NCBI GenBank assembly: GCA_963806015.1
Contig: CAWDWM010000010.1
Coordinates: forward strand, 124,001-188,000
Direction: 5' to 3'
Source: JAOPZW01 sp963806015
GTDB taxonomy: Bacteria > Actinomycetota > Thermoleophilia > Solirubrobacterales > Solirubrobacteraceae
Length of the DNA: 64,000 nt
Position 1 is the stretch's first letter; each line of letters opens with the position of its first letter. Below, in pieces: positions 18,675-26,737 of this stretch. A program made the translations under genes and the position numbers. The notes beneath the pieces were generated by a model. The model had not been told where the DNA came from and did no database searches. It saw only the letters and a list, made by a program, of their open reading frames with translations.

Positions 18675-18688
18675 TCTGGGTCCCCTAG
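18671..18688 (+). CDS. Possible five-codon ORF (MIWVP)
   Basis: ATG overlaps the methyltransferase stop as ATGA and is preceded by AAAGGAGG at ideal spacing, the strongest ribosome site I saw in the window, yet the frame ends after five codons at TAG. It could be a real minimal peptide gene like the five-residue biarylitide precursors, or a chance effect of the Glu-Arg-Arg codons ending the methyltransferase. Low confidence. Confidence 0.2.
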   Translation: MIWVP

Positions 18689-18699
18689 CCACCGAGGGG

Positions 18700-18729
18700 G
18701 CGCCCGGCACTGCCGCCGGCGTCGGGCGC
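18700..18729. terminator. Hairpin between convergent genes
   Basis: GCGCCCG (18700-18706) pairs with CGGGCGC (18723-18729) over a 16-base loop. There is no T-tract. Its place between two convergent stops supports a shared terminator. Confidence 0.4.
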
Positions 18730-18731
18730 TC

Positions 18732-19145
18732 TCAACCCCCCGACCAGATCGCGTCGAACGCTGCCGCGTCGAGCGGCAGCAGCCGGCAGGCCGCGACGCG
18801 CTCGCCGCGCAGCCGATAGAGCCCCACCGTCGACCAGCGGCGCTCGACGCCGTTGATCGTCGCGGTGCCGTCGGTGAGCACGGCGACGTGGTCGCCCTCG
18901 CCGACGAGGAGATCTCCCGGGTGCATCCGGAAGCTGCGGTCGGCGAGGTCGCGCCGGCGGGTGAAGTAGTCGAGCACGGCGTCGAGACCGCGGTACTCGC
19001 CGGCGATGGCGTTGCGGCCCGGGACGACCCACACGATGTCCTCGGTCAGCACGTCGCACAGCGGCCCGGGCGGGCCGCCGGCATAGAAGGCCGCCTGCGC
19101 CTCGTGCAGGCGGCCCAGTACGCGCCGCGCCTCGTCGCGGGTCAC
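18732..19145 (-). CDS. SnoaL/NTF2-like protein downstream of ECF41 sigma
   Basis: 137 residues, GTG overlapping the sigma factor stop as GTGA. It has the cone-shaped NTF2 fold pattern: an N-terminal helix pair (RRVLGRLHEAQAAFYAGG), LTEDIVWVVPGRNAIAGEYRG near residue 33 split by a loop, and paired strands ending WSTVGLYRLRGERVAACRLL. The ECF41 sigma factor itself carries an NTF2-like tail, so this separate copy may help to modulate it or be an enzyme under its control. No catalytic residues can be assigned. Confidence 0.82.
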   Translation of the reverse strand: MTRDEARRVLGRLHEAQAAFYAGGPPGPLCDVLTEDIVWVVPGRNAIAGEYRGLDAVLDYFTRRRDLADRSFRMHPGDLLVGEGDHVAVLTDGTATINGVERRWSTVGLYRLRGERVAACRLLPLDAAAFDAIWSGG

Positions 19146-20020
19146 CGCGCCTGCAGGTGCGCGAGCTTGTCGGGGTTGACGATGATGCGCACCGCCGTCA
19201 CCAACCCGTCGGCCACGTCGAGGCTGAGCACGGCGACGGCGTTGCCCTCGGCGTCGCGCGCCAGGCGGCCGGGCACGCCGTTGACCAGCACCGGGTGCAG
19301 CGTGACGTCGGCCGCGCCGCGGTCGGGGCGGGCGATGCCGACCATGAAGCGCGCGACGTGCTCGCGGCCGTGGACCGTGCGCCGCGGAGCCTGGGCCTTG
19401 CCGCCGCCGTCGGTGTACGTGTAGACGTCGTGCGCCAGCAGGGCGATGAGGCCCTCGGTGTCGCCGTTCTGGGTCGCCTCGAGGAAGCGGTCGGTGAGCT
19501 CTTCGTGCGCCTGGCGATCGACGTCGAAGCGCGGGCGCTCGGCGTCGACGTGGCGGCGCGCGCGGGTGACGAGCTGGCGCGCGTTGCCCTCGCTCTTGCC
19601 GATCACCTCGGCGATCTCGTCGTAGGGATAGGCGAACACCTCGCGCAGCAGGAACGCGGCGCGCTCCACCGGCGAGAGCCGCTCGAGCAGCACGAGGAAG
19701 GCCAGCGAGAGCGAGTCCGCCAGCTCGGCCTGGGCGCTCGGGTCGCCGGCGCCCTCGTCGGTGAGCAGCGGCTCGGGCAGCCACGGCCCGACGTACTCCT
19801 CGCGGCGCACGCGCGCCGAGCGCAGGTGGTCGATGGCCAGGCGCGTGGTCACGGCCGAGAGGTAGGCCTTCGGGCTCTCGACCTCCACGGGCTGCGCGCG
19901 GTGGTAGCGCAGGAACGCCTCCTGGACGATGTCCTCCGCCTCGCTGACGCTGCCGATCATCCGGTAGGCGATCGAGAACAGCAGCGGGCGCAGCTCGGGA
20001 TGCAGATCGGTGTCGGTCAT
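19142..20020 (-). CDS. ECF41 (SigJ-like) sigma factor with NTF2-like tail
   Basis: 292 residues. Sigma region 2 (SVSEAEDIVQEAFLRYH, near residue 24) and region 4 (EVFAYPYDEIAEVIGKSEGN, near 137) are followed by a SnoaL-like extension of about 110 residues. The extension carries DGGGK near 207 and NPDKLAHL at the end, the two diagnostic ECF41 motifs. In characterised ECF41 proteins the tail replaces an anti-sigma factor and both restrains and enables activity. An exact ECF41-type promoter lies upstream on this strand, so it is autoregulated. Its usual partners are carboxymuconolactone decarboxylases, oxidoreductases or epimerases; an epimerase is divergent here. Confidence 0.93.
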   Translation of the reverse strand: MTDTDLHPELRPLLFSIAYRMIGSVSEAEDIVQEAFLRYHRAQPVEVESPKAYLSAVTTRLAIDHLRSARVRREEYVGPWLPEPLLTDEGAGDPSAQAELADSLSLAFLVLLERLSPVERAAFLLREVFAYPYDEIAEVIGKSEGNARQLVTRARRHVDAERPRFDVDRQAHEELTDRFLEATQNGDTEGLIALLAHDVYTYTDGGGKAQAPRRTVHGREHVARFMVGIARPDRGAADVTLHPVLVNGVPGRLARDAEGNAVAVLSLDVADGLVTAVRIIVNPDKLAHLQAR

Positions 20021-20030
20021 CTCGCTCCCT

Positions 20031-20059
20031 GAGACGAAGCGGGCTTCCGCACTGTGACA
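20031..20059 (-). promoter_or_regulatory. ECF41-type promoter of the sigma gene
   Basis: Minus strand TGTCACA (20053-20059), 16 bases, then CGTC (20031-20034). This matches the published ECF41 promoter TGTCACA-N16/17-CGTC. It ends 10 bases before the sigma start codon. Confidence 0.85.
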
Positions 20060-20067
20060 CCCGGCGT

Positions 20068-20094
20068 TGTCACAGCCCAGCGCGGTGTCTCGTC
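20068..20094 (+). promoter_or_regulatory. ECF41-type promoter of the epimerase gene
   Basis: TGTCACA (20068-20074), 16 bases, then CGTC (20091-20094), nine bases before the epimerase ATG. With the opposite promoter it forms the perfect dyad CTGTGACA-N8-TGTCACAG at 20052-20075, so both -35 elements sit back to back. Confidence 0.85.
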
Positions 20095-20103
20095 ACAGAC
20101 TCC

Positions 20104-21102
20104 ATGAACACGATGAGAGTCTTCTTCGCCGGAGCGAGCGGGGCCATCGGCCCGCCCGTCGTCCGGGAACTGATCGACCGCGGCCATCACGTGGTCGCGA
20201 TGACCTCGAGCGCGGCGAAGGTGCCGCTGCTCGCCGACCTCGGCGCCGAGCCGGTCGTCGCCGACGCCCTGGACGCCGACGCGCTCATGCGCGCCGTGCG
20301 CGCGGCGCGGCCCGACGGCGTCGTCAACATGCTGACGCGGATCCCGGCCAAGGCCTACCGGCCGGCGCACCTGCGGCCCACGAACGAGCTGCGCCAGCGC
20401 GGCGTGCGCCACCTGCTCGACGCCGCGGTAGCGGCCGGCGCGCAGCGGTTCGTGAGCGAGTCGTTCTTCGGCGTCTACGGATTCGGCCCGTACGAGCGGC
20501 CGCGGACCGAGGACGATCCGATCGGCCAGGAGCGCAACCGCGGGGTCCAGGCGATCATCGACGCGATCGCTTCGTCCGAGGGCCAGATCCGCGCGGCCAG
20601 CCAGGAGCAGCGGATCGAGGGCGCCTCGCTGCGCTTCGGCGCCTTCCACGGGCCGCTCTCGCCCACCACGCAGACCATGGCCGAGCTCGTGCGCCGCCGC
20701 CGGCTCCCCGTCATCGGCGCGCACGGCGCGGTGATGCCGACCATCGAGCTGAGCGACGCCGCGCGCGCCGTGGTCGACGCGCTGGAGCGGGCGCCCGCCG
20801 GCCGGATCTACAACGTCTGCGACGACGAGCCGGTGGCGATGGACGACTACCTGGGCGAGCTCGCGCGCGTCGTCGGGGCCGCGCCACCGCGCCACGTGCC
20901 GTACTGGCTCGTCCGCGCCACGGCGCCGTACGCGGCGACGTTCATGGGCAGCGGGAAGGTGCCGATGTCCAACGCGCGCATCACCGACGAGCTGGGCTGG
21001 CGGCCGAGCTACCCGACCTACCGCGAGGCCCTCGCGCTGCTCGGGCCCGCCGAGGCTCAGCCGCCGAACCTCCCGCGCAGGGCCAGGACGTTGGCCACGT
21101 AG
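20104..21102 (+). CDS. NAD(P)-dependent epimerase/dehydratase, ECF41 target
   Basis: 332 residues. An atypical short-chain dehydrogenase with the NAD-binding start VFFAGASGAIGPPVVRELI at residue 6 and SESFFGVYGFGPYE near 119, where Tyr123 would be the catalytic tyrosine of a YxxxK-like site; the usual lysine is not obvious (YGFGP). The tail of the fold ends TDELGWRPSYPTYREAL. It is controlled by a perfect ECF41 promoter and is therefore the probable main target of the divergent sigma factor. Substrate unknown. The last 46 bases overlap the convergent LysM gene. Confidence 0.88.
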   Translation: MNTMRVFFAGASGAIGPPVVRELIDRGHHVVAMTSSAAKVPLLADLGAEPVVADALDADALMRAVRAARPDGVVNMLTRIPAKAYRPAHLRPTNELRQRGVRHLLDAAVAAGAQRFVSESFFGVYGFGPYERPRTEDDPIGQERNRGVQAIIDAIASSEGQIRAASQEQRIEGASLRFGAFHGPLSPTTQTMAELVRRRRLPVIGAHGAVMPTIELSDAARAVVDALERAPAGRIYNVCDDEPVAMDDYLGELARVVGAAPPRHVPYWLVRATAPYAATFMGSGKVPMSNARITDELGWRPSYPTYREALALLGPAEAQPPNLPRRARTLAT

Positions 21103-22163
21103 CGCTGCGTCTCGGGCAGCAGCCCGATGCGCCGCACGGAGGCGAGGCCCTGGTAGTAGCCCGCGGCAGCGAGGGCGGGGTCGCCGTTGGTCTCGCGCAG
21201 CAGGTGAGCGAGGTACAGCGACCCCGCCTTGACGTTGTCGGTGGGTGAGGCGGGGTCCAGGCGCGTCGAGCTGAGGTTGGCCTGCACCCAGCTCCAGGTG
21301 CCGGGCATGACCTGCATGACCCCGCGCGCGTTGGCCGGCGAGATCATCGCGTTGTTGAACCCGCTCTCCTGCCATGCGATGGCCGCCGCCAGCGAGGACG
21401 GAGCGCCCGACTGCGCGGCGAGGCTTCCGACCTGCCCCGCGCTGAGCCGTCCGGGCGAGGCCATCGGGGCCGCCTGCGGGACGATCGTCCGCGCCGGCGC
21501 CGGGGCGGTGGCGTTGATGGTGGCCCCGGTCGGCAGCTTGATGATGGTGCCGGCGATCAGCTGGGCATTCGGGTTCAGGCCGTTCATGTAGGCCATCTGG
21601 GCCGCCGGCACGCGCGACGCGGCCGCCAGGCCGCTGAGCGTGTCGCCCGGGCGCACCTTGTAGGCGCCCATCGCCTCGGGCGCGCCCTGCGCCGCCGCGG
21701 GGGCCGCGGCCTGGGCCACGGGGGCGCTGCCCGGAGCCGGCAGCCTCAGCGTGGTGCCCGAGATGACCCACGAGGTGGGCTTGAGCCCGTTGGCCGCGGC
21801 GAGCGAGCTCAGTCCGATGCCCTGGCGCGCCGCGATGGCGCTCAGCGAGTCGCCCGGCTGCACGCGGTAGCCACCGCCGCCCGAGGCGGCGGGTAGTTGC
21901 GTCGTGCCCGGGGAGGACGGCGCCGGGGTCACCGGCGGGACCGGAGCCTGGCCCGGCGCGGGGATCGTGAGATTGGTGCCGATGACGACCCGCGCCTCCG
22001 GCGACAGGCCGTTCGCGGCGGCCACGGCGCTCGTCGGGAGGTTGTTGGCGAGGGCGATGCCCCACAGCGTTTCGCCGGGCGCCACGGTGTGGACGGCGGC
22101 GACGGATGTGGTCGGTGCGAGGGCGCAGACGGCCATCGCGGCGAGCAGGGAACGGGCAAGCAT
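21057..22163 (-). CDS. Secreted lytic transglycosylase with three LysM domains
   Basis: 368 residues from ATG 22163; ATG 22190 would add nine. The signal peptide (MLARSLLAAMAVCALAP, cleavage after about residue 23) is followed by three LysM peptidoglycan-binding repeats starting HTVAPGETLWGIA, YRVQPGDSLSAIA and YKVRPGDTLSGLA, each ending in a proline linker. The C-terminal SLT domain has AIAWQESGFN, whose Glu is the catalytic acid, and NARGVMQVMPGTW. It cleaves peptidoglycan glycan strands outside the membrane, probably in wall growth or spore or division remodelling. It stands alone as a transcription unit. Confidence 0.93.
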   Translation of the reverse strand: MLARSLLAAMAVCALAPTTSVAAVHTVAPGETLWGIALANNLPTSAVAAANGLSPEARVVIGTNLTIPAPGQAPVPPVTPAPSSPGTTQLPAASGGGGYRVQPGDSLSAIAARQGIGLSSLAAANGLKPTSWVISGTTLRLPAPGSAPVAQAAAPAAAQGAPEAMGAYKVRPGDTLSGLAAASRVPAAQMAYMNGLNPNAQLIAGTIIKLPTGATINATAPAPARTIVPQAAPMASPGRLSAGQVGSLAAQSGAPSSLAAAIAWQESGFNNAMISPANARGVMQVMPGTWSWVQANLSSTRLDPASPTDNVKAGSLYLAHLLRETNGDPALAAAGYYQGLASVRRIGLLPETQRYVANVLALRGRFGG

Positions 22164-22259
22164 GGGGCGTTGCCTACCACCGCCGGGCATCCTGCGACGC
22201 CCGCCGCGCGGTGTTCCGTGAACCTGCAAGCAGCGCTGCACGTGCGATTCTCTGGGCCG

Positions 22260-22865
22260 ATGACCGCCGCACAGGCCAAGTTGTGGCTGCAGAAATGGCG
22301 CTGGTACGAGCGCAACACGCTGCCCTGGAACCGCGCGCGGATCCACTGGGAGATGGCGCGCCGCGAGGCGTTCGTGCGCTGGCCGATCCACGGCAACGTG
22401 CTCGAGGCGCTGCTCGAGGGCCGCCTCGAGGTGGGCGCGGGGACGCTGTTCGAGCCGGGGGTGTGGATCACCGCCCCGGGCGACGCCCGCGTCCGCATCG
22501 GCGAGGGCAGCTTCCTCAACCTCAACGTCATGGTCGCCAGCGTCGAGCTCGTCGAGATCGGCTCGCACTGCATGTTCGCCAACGGCTGCTTCGTCACCGA
22601 CGGCAACCACCGCTTCGACGACCGCGACCGGCCCGTCACGTGGCAGGGCTTCACGACCAAGGGCCCCACGCGCGTCGGCGACAACGTGTGGTGCGGGGCC
22701 AACGTCGTCATCACCAGCGGGGTGACGATCGGCGAGCGCTGCGTCATCGGGGCCAACTCGGTCGTCACCACCGACGTGCCGGCCGGCTCGATCGCCGCCG
22801 GCTCGCCCGCCCGCGTGCTGAAGGCGATCACATGGGCGGGCAGCCCTGCAGCGAGTCCGTCCTGA
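22260..22865 (+). CDS. Left-handed beta-helix acyltransferase (hexapeptide repeat)
   Basis: 201 residues. Hexapeptide repeats run from about residue 55 to 190 (VRIGEGSFLNLNVMV, VEIGSHCMFANGCF, TRVGDNVWCGANVVI, VTIGERCVIGANSVV), ending in the conserved AAGSPARVLK. DGNHRFDDRDRP near 117 supplies the catalytic His loop of maltose/galactoside O-acetyltransferase-type enzymes. It probably O-acetylates a sugar. There is no glycosyltransferase next to it, so the acceptor is unknown. It starts 97 bases from the divergent LysM gene. Confidence 0.9.
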   Translation: MTAAQAKLWLQKWRWYERNTLPWNRARIHWEMARREAFVRWPIHGNVLEALLEGRLEVGAGTLFEPGVWITAPGDARVRIGEGSFLNLNVMVASVELVEIGSHCMFANGCFVTDGNHRFDDRDRPVTWQGFTTKGPTRVGDNVWCGANVVITSGVTIGERCVIGANSVVTTDVPAGSIAAGSPARVLKAITWAGSPAASPS

Positions 22866-22866
22866 G

Positions 22867-23106
22867 CTATTTGGCGACGATGACCCAGACGCCGAAGACG
22901 ACGCTGCCGGCGAAGGCGAAAGCGGCCATGGCGCCCAACACGATGTAGGCCGACGCGACGCGATGACGGTCGGCTCGGCGGTGGTCCGCGGCGCGCGTCG
23001 CGCCCAGGATGAGCGTGGCGAAGGTCACCGAGACGCCCACGCCGGCGAGAGCCCCGGCCCAGACGAGCTCGAACAGCTGGCCCCAGTCGATTGCGGCGAT
23101 GGTCAT
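22867..23106 (-). CDS. Small membrane protein of the Pit operon
   Basis: 79 residues, ATG overlapping the Pit stop by four bases. Two membrane helices (about residues 9-33 and 53-77) are joined by a basic loop, RAADHRRADRHR. Similar small proteins lie downstream of pit in other actinobacteria. It is probably an accessory subunit or a member of the operon with an unrelated role. Confidence 0.78.
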   Translation of the reverse strand: MTIAAIDWGQLFELVWAGALAGVGVSVTFATLILGATRAADHRRADRHRVASAYIVLGAMAAFAFAGSVVFGVWVIVAK

Positions 23107-24206
23107 GCGTCGGCGGTGAGGACCTGCCCGCGCGCGACGCGTCGCCCGAGGAAGGCGAGCACCACGCCCAGGATCGAGAGCGACACCACCAGCGGGCCGA
23201 GCGCGCCCGAGCCGAAGATCGAGCTGAAGGCGTAGGCGAACGCACCGATGAAAGCGGACGCGGGGAGCGTCAGCGTCCACGCGATCGCGATGTTGCCGGC
23301 CACCCCCCAGCGCACCGCAGAGAGGCGCGTGGCCGCCCCGGCGCCCATCACGCCGCCCGACATGACGTGCGTGGTCGACAGCGGGTAGCCGAGGTGCGAT
23401 GCGGCGAGCACCACCGCGGCGCCCGTGCCCTGCGCCGAGAAGCCCTGCGCCGGGTCCATCTTGATGATCCGGGTGCCCACGGTGCGGATGATCCGCCACC
23501 CGCCGGTGTAGGTGCCGAGCGCGATCGCGGTGGCCGAGGAGACGATGACCCACGTGGGGACGTCGAAGCTGTCGGCCGGGAGGTTGCCGTGGGCCACCAG
23601 CGCCAGCGTGATGATCCCCATCGTCTTCTGCGCGTCGTTGGTGCCGTGGGCCAGCGAGAACATCGACCCGGACACGAGCTGCCCGAGCCGGTAGGCGCGG
23701 TTCACGGGCCCGGGCCGCAGCCGGCCGACGATCCGGTAGGCGATGAGGATCGCGACCCCCGCCACGGCGAAGGCGAGGATCGGCGCCACGATGCCGGGGA
23801 CGATGACCTTCTCGATCAACCCCTGGGTCTGGATCGCACTTGCGCCGCTCGCCGCGAAGGCGGCACCCACGAGCCCGCCGATGAGCGCATGCGACGAGCT
23901 CGAGGGCAGCCCGAAGTACCAGGTGGCGAGGTTCCACGCGATGGCGCCGATCAGGCCGGCGAACACCACGGTCGTCGTGACGGCGTCCGAATCGACGATG
24001 CCCTGGCCCACGGTGGCAGCCACCTTCAGCGAGATGAAGGCGCCGGCGAAGTTCAGGACCGCGGACAGGAGCACCGCGAAGCGCGGCGACATCGCGCGTG
24101 TTGACACCGACGTCGCGATCGCATTGGCCGTGTCGTGGAAGCCGTTGGTGAAGTCGAACGCCAGCGCGGTGACGACGACGATGACCAGGATGACGTCGGA
24201 GCTCAC
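23103..24206 (-). CDS. pit: Low-affinity inorganic phosphate transporter (Pit family)
   Basis: 367 residues with about ten membrane helices. The two inverted-repeat signatures of the PiT family are present: DFTNGFHDTANAIATSVST near residue 18 and LAHGTNDAQKTMGI near 188. PSSSSHALIGGL and PLSTTHVMSGGV are the matching second halves. It imports phosphate, probably as a metal-phosphate complex, with protons or cations. It is coupled by a four-base overlap to the DUF47 protein upstream, the normal pairing. A possible PhoP site precedes the operon. Confidence 0.95.
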   Translation of the reverse strand: MSSDVILVIVVVTALAFDFTNGFHDTANAIATSVSTRAMSPRFAVLLSAVLNFAGAFISLKVAATVGQGIVDSDAVTTTVVFAGLIGAIAWNLATWYFGLPSSSSHALIGGLVGAAFAASGASAIQTQGLIEKVIVPGIVAPILAFAVAGVAILIAYRIVGRLRPGPVNRAYRLGQLVSGSMFSLAHGTNDAQKTMGIITLALVAHGNLPADSFDVPTWVIVSSATAIALGTYTGGWRIIRTVGTRIIKMDPAQGFSAQGTGAAVVLAASHLGYPLSTTHVMSGGVMGAGAATRLSAVRWGVAGNIAIAWTLTLPASAFIGAFAYAFSSIFGSGALGPLVVSLSILGVVLAFLGRRVARGQVLTADA

Positions 24207-24829
24207 GAGTTCTTGATGACGATGCCCTCGAGCGTGTTCGCCACGTGCTCGCAGGCGTCGATCGCCTCTTCGAGGCGCTCGAAGATGTCCTTCCAGCGGA
24301 TCACGACGAGCGGGTCGATGCCCGCCTCGAAGAGCGACGCGATGGCGTCGCGGCTGATGCGGTCGCCATCGTTCTCCAGGCGGTGGACCTCCACCGTGTA
24401 GTGCGAGATCGGGGCGAACGAGCGCAGCCGCGGCATGGCCTCTGCGATCTGGCGCGTCGCCTGCAGGACGACCTGGGCCAGGCGCTGGGACTGCTCCATC
24501 GGCGCCTCGATCTTGTAGAGGCCGAGGTAGTCGGCCACCTCGTCGATGAGGTCGATGATGTCGTCGAGATCGCTGACGAGCTTGAGGACGTCCTCGCGGT
24601 CGATCGGCGTCACGAACGTCGAGTTCAGCCGCTGATGGACGTCGTGGGTGATCCGGTCGCCCTCCTGCTCGCAGATCACGATGTCCCGTGCCAGGTCGGC
24701 GCGATCGGGGTAGTGGGCCAGCATCTGGTCCAGCAGGTCGGCGCCGCGGACGACGTTGGCGGCCGCCTCCTCGAAGAGATCGAAGAACACCCGGTCCTTG
24801 CCGGTGAACACCTGAGACAGGCGGGCCAT
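24203..24829 (-). CDS. DUF47 PhoU-like accessory protein of Pit
   Basis: 208 residues, all helical. VFFDLFEEAAANVVRGADLL near residue 14, CEQEGDRITHDVHQRLN near 50 and DREDVLKLVSDLDDIIDLID near 73 are the conserved segments of DUF47, which resembles PhoU. It is thought to regulate the transporter with which it is encoded. It is the first gene of the three-gene phosphate operon. A repeat of TTCACA precedes it on its strand. Confidence 0.92.
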   Translation of the reverse strand: MARLSQVFTGKDRVFFDLFEEAAANVVRGADLLDQMLAHYPDRADLARDIVICEQEGDRITHDVHQRLNSTFVTPIDREDVLKLVSDLDDIIDLIDEVADYLGLYKIEAPMEQSQRLAQVVLQATRQIAEAMPRLRSFAPISHYTVEVHRLENDGDRISRDAIASLFEAGIDPLVVIRWKDIFERLEEAIDACEHVANTLEGIVIKNS

Positions 24830-24838
24830 GCGCGGCGC

Positions 24839-24864
24839 AGGGTAGCGTGTGAAAGGAATGTGAA
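24839..24864 (-). promoter_or_regulatory. Possible PhoP box and -10 of the Pit operon
   Basis: On the minus strand TTCACA occurs twice, 11 bases apart (24859-24864 and 24848-24853), the spacing of actinobacterial PHO-box direct repeats. TACCCT (24839-24844) follows as a -10, nine bases before the start codon. This is a short match and needs binding data. Confidence 0.45.
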
Positions 24865-24948
24865 GGCGACGGGTGTCGCGGGGTCTTAGGGAGCAGGTCG
24901 CGTGGGTACTAGGGGCAAGTTCCAATCCGCACCTGCGTTGGAGAGCCC

Positions 24949-26656
24949 ATGCGCGCCCCCCTGCTCACCGTCCTCGCCCTCGCCGTCCTGGCGCTCGCCC
25001 CCGCCGCGCAGGCCGACCCGCCGCCGCCGGGGTCGACGTGGACGCAGGCGACCATCACCGAGCCCGACGGCACGAGGCTCCACGCCGACGTCCTGCGCCC
25101 CAGCGACCTGCCCGCCGACGCCAAGACGCCGGTGATCGTCTCCGTCGGGCCGTACTTCAACCATTCCGGGCAGACCGGGCCCGCCGGTCCGATCGAGGGC
25201 ACGCCCTACGACCCGACCGGCGCCGCCGGGCCGTCGTCGCGCTTCTACGACTTCGTCAACGGCGCGCACCTGATGCAGCGCGGCTACTCGTACGTGATGG
25301 TCGACCTGCGCGGGTTCGGCGGGTCGTCGGGCTGCCTGGACTGGGGCGGACCGGGCGAGCAGTCCGACGTCAGGGCCGCCGTCGAGTGGGCGGCGTCACA
25401 GCCGTGGTCGACGGGTCACGTCGGCATGTACGGCAAGTCCTATGACGGCGTCACCGGGCTCATGGGGGTGGCCCTGAAGCCGGCCGGTCTGGACGCGGTG
25501 GTCTCGCAGGAGCCGGTCTACGACATGTACCGCTACCTGTACTCCAACCGCGTGCGCTTCTCGAACTCGTTCCTCACGCCGGCGCTCTACACCGCGATCG
25601 ACATCACTCCCGGCTCGATCCAGGACGACCCGGGCTACAACGTCAACGGCGCGGACAACACGGCGCGGCCGGGCTGCTACGCCGCCAACTACCTCGACCA
25701 GCAGAGCGACGACCACACCTCGGCCTACTGGAAGTCCCGCGACCTCATCGCCAAGGCCAAGGGCTCGACCGTCCCGCTCTTCATGACGCAGGGCTTCATC
25801 GAGAACAACACCAAGCCCGACGGCGCCTATGACTTCTTCAACGCCGTGGCCGGTCCCAAGCGGGCGTGGTTCGGGATGTGGGACCACGTGCGCGGCAACG
25901 ACGTCGACGCCGGCGGGCGCCTGGCCATGGGCCGCCACGGCTGGTTCGACGAGGTCATGCGCTTCTACGACCAGCACCTGCTCGGCGTCGCTGCGTCGGT
26001 GCAGGACCCGCCGGTGGCCGTGGAGACCAGCGACGGGACGTGGCGCAGCGAGGCCCAGTGGCCGCCGGCCGACGCGGCATCGCTCGCCACGCCGCTGCGG
26101 CCGGGCGCGTACACCGACGACGCGCAGAACAACGGCACCGCCGACGGCGGCTCGCCCAACGGCCAGGGGATCTGGACGATCTCGCCGGCGCTGGCGCACG
26201 ACGCGCACCTCGCGGGCGTCCCCAGGGTGACGGTGAACGCGAGCATCGCCCTCCCCGACGCCAACCTGGTGGCCGACGTCTACGACATCGACGCACCGGC
26301 CAGGCGACGCTCATCAGCCGCGGCACCTACCTGCTCCCGGCAGCGGCCGGGTCGGCTTCGACCTCTACGGCGACGACTGGAAGCTGCCGGCCGGCCACCG
26401 CGTCGGCGTGCTCCTCACGTCGTCGAACTCCGAGTGGTGGCTGCACCGGCCGACGCTGCAACCGGTCACCGTCAGCTCGGCCTCGATCTCATTGCCGTGG
26501 CGCTCGTGCGAGGGCGGCGCCCCCATCGAGGGCGGCCCCTCGATCAAGCTCGACGCCTACAAGGCCGCCGCACCCTTCACGGTGCCCCCGGCAACACTCG
26601 CCGCCGCGACCGACCCGTCGTTCGCGCTGCCCGGAGCATTGGGCGCGTGCAGTTGA
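24949..26656 (+). pseudogene. Secreted CocE/NonD-type hydrolase with two frameshifts
   Basis: Intact from a signal peptide (MRAPLLTVLALAVLALAP) through the alpha/beta-hydrolase domain with nucleophile motif GMYGKSYDG near residue 165 and WFGMWDHVRG near 305, and into the C-terminal beta-sandwich at DVYDID. Near 26300 coding continues one frame lower (QATLISRGTYLLP), and near 26345 it moves again (LTSSNSEWWLHR), reaching a TGA at 26656. Both shifts equal one missing base. The full product would be an X-Pro dipeptidyl peptidase or cocaine-esterase relative of about 570 residues. Codon use stays normal across the breaks, so assembly errors or very recent inactivation are both possible. Confidence 0.8.
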
Positions 26657-26677
26657 CGTCCTAGCGACGTCCCCCAC

Positions 26678-26711
26678 GCCGGCGGGGGCGACTGGACCCG
26701 TCCCCGCCGGC
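26678..26711. terminator. Strong GC hairpin after the hydrolase gene
   Basis: GCCGGCGGGG (26678-26687) pairs perfectly with CCCCGCCGGC (26702-26711) over 14 bases. It lies 22 bases after the stop. No T-run follows, as is common in high-GC actinobacteria. A small second hairpin CTGCGC-TT-GCGCAG follows. Confidence 0.6.
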
Positions 26712-26737
26712 ACTGCTCGCGCTGCGCTTGCGCAGAA

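Noticed and set aside
23091..24104. A 337-residue plus-strand frame opposite pit
   Set aside because: Composition is the usual shadow type; pit has both family signatures on the minus strand.
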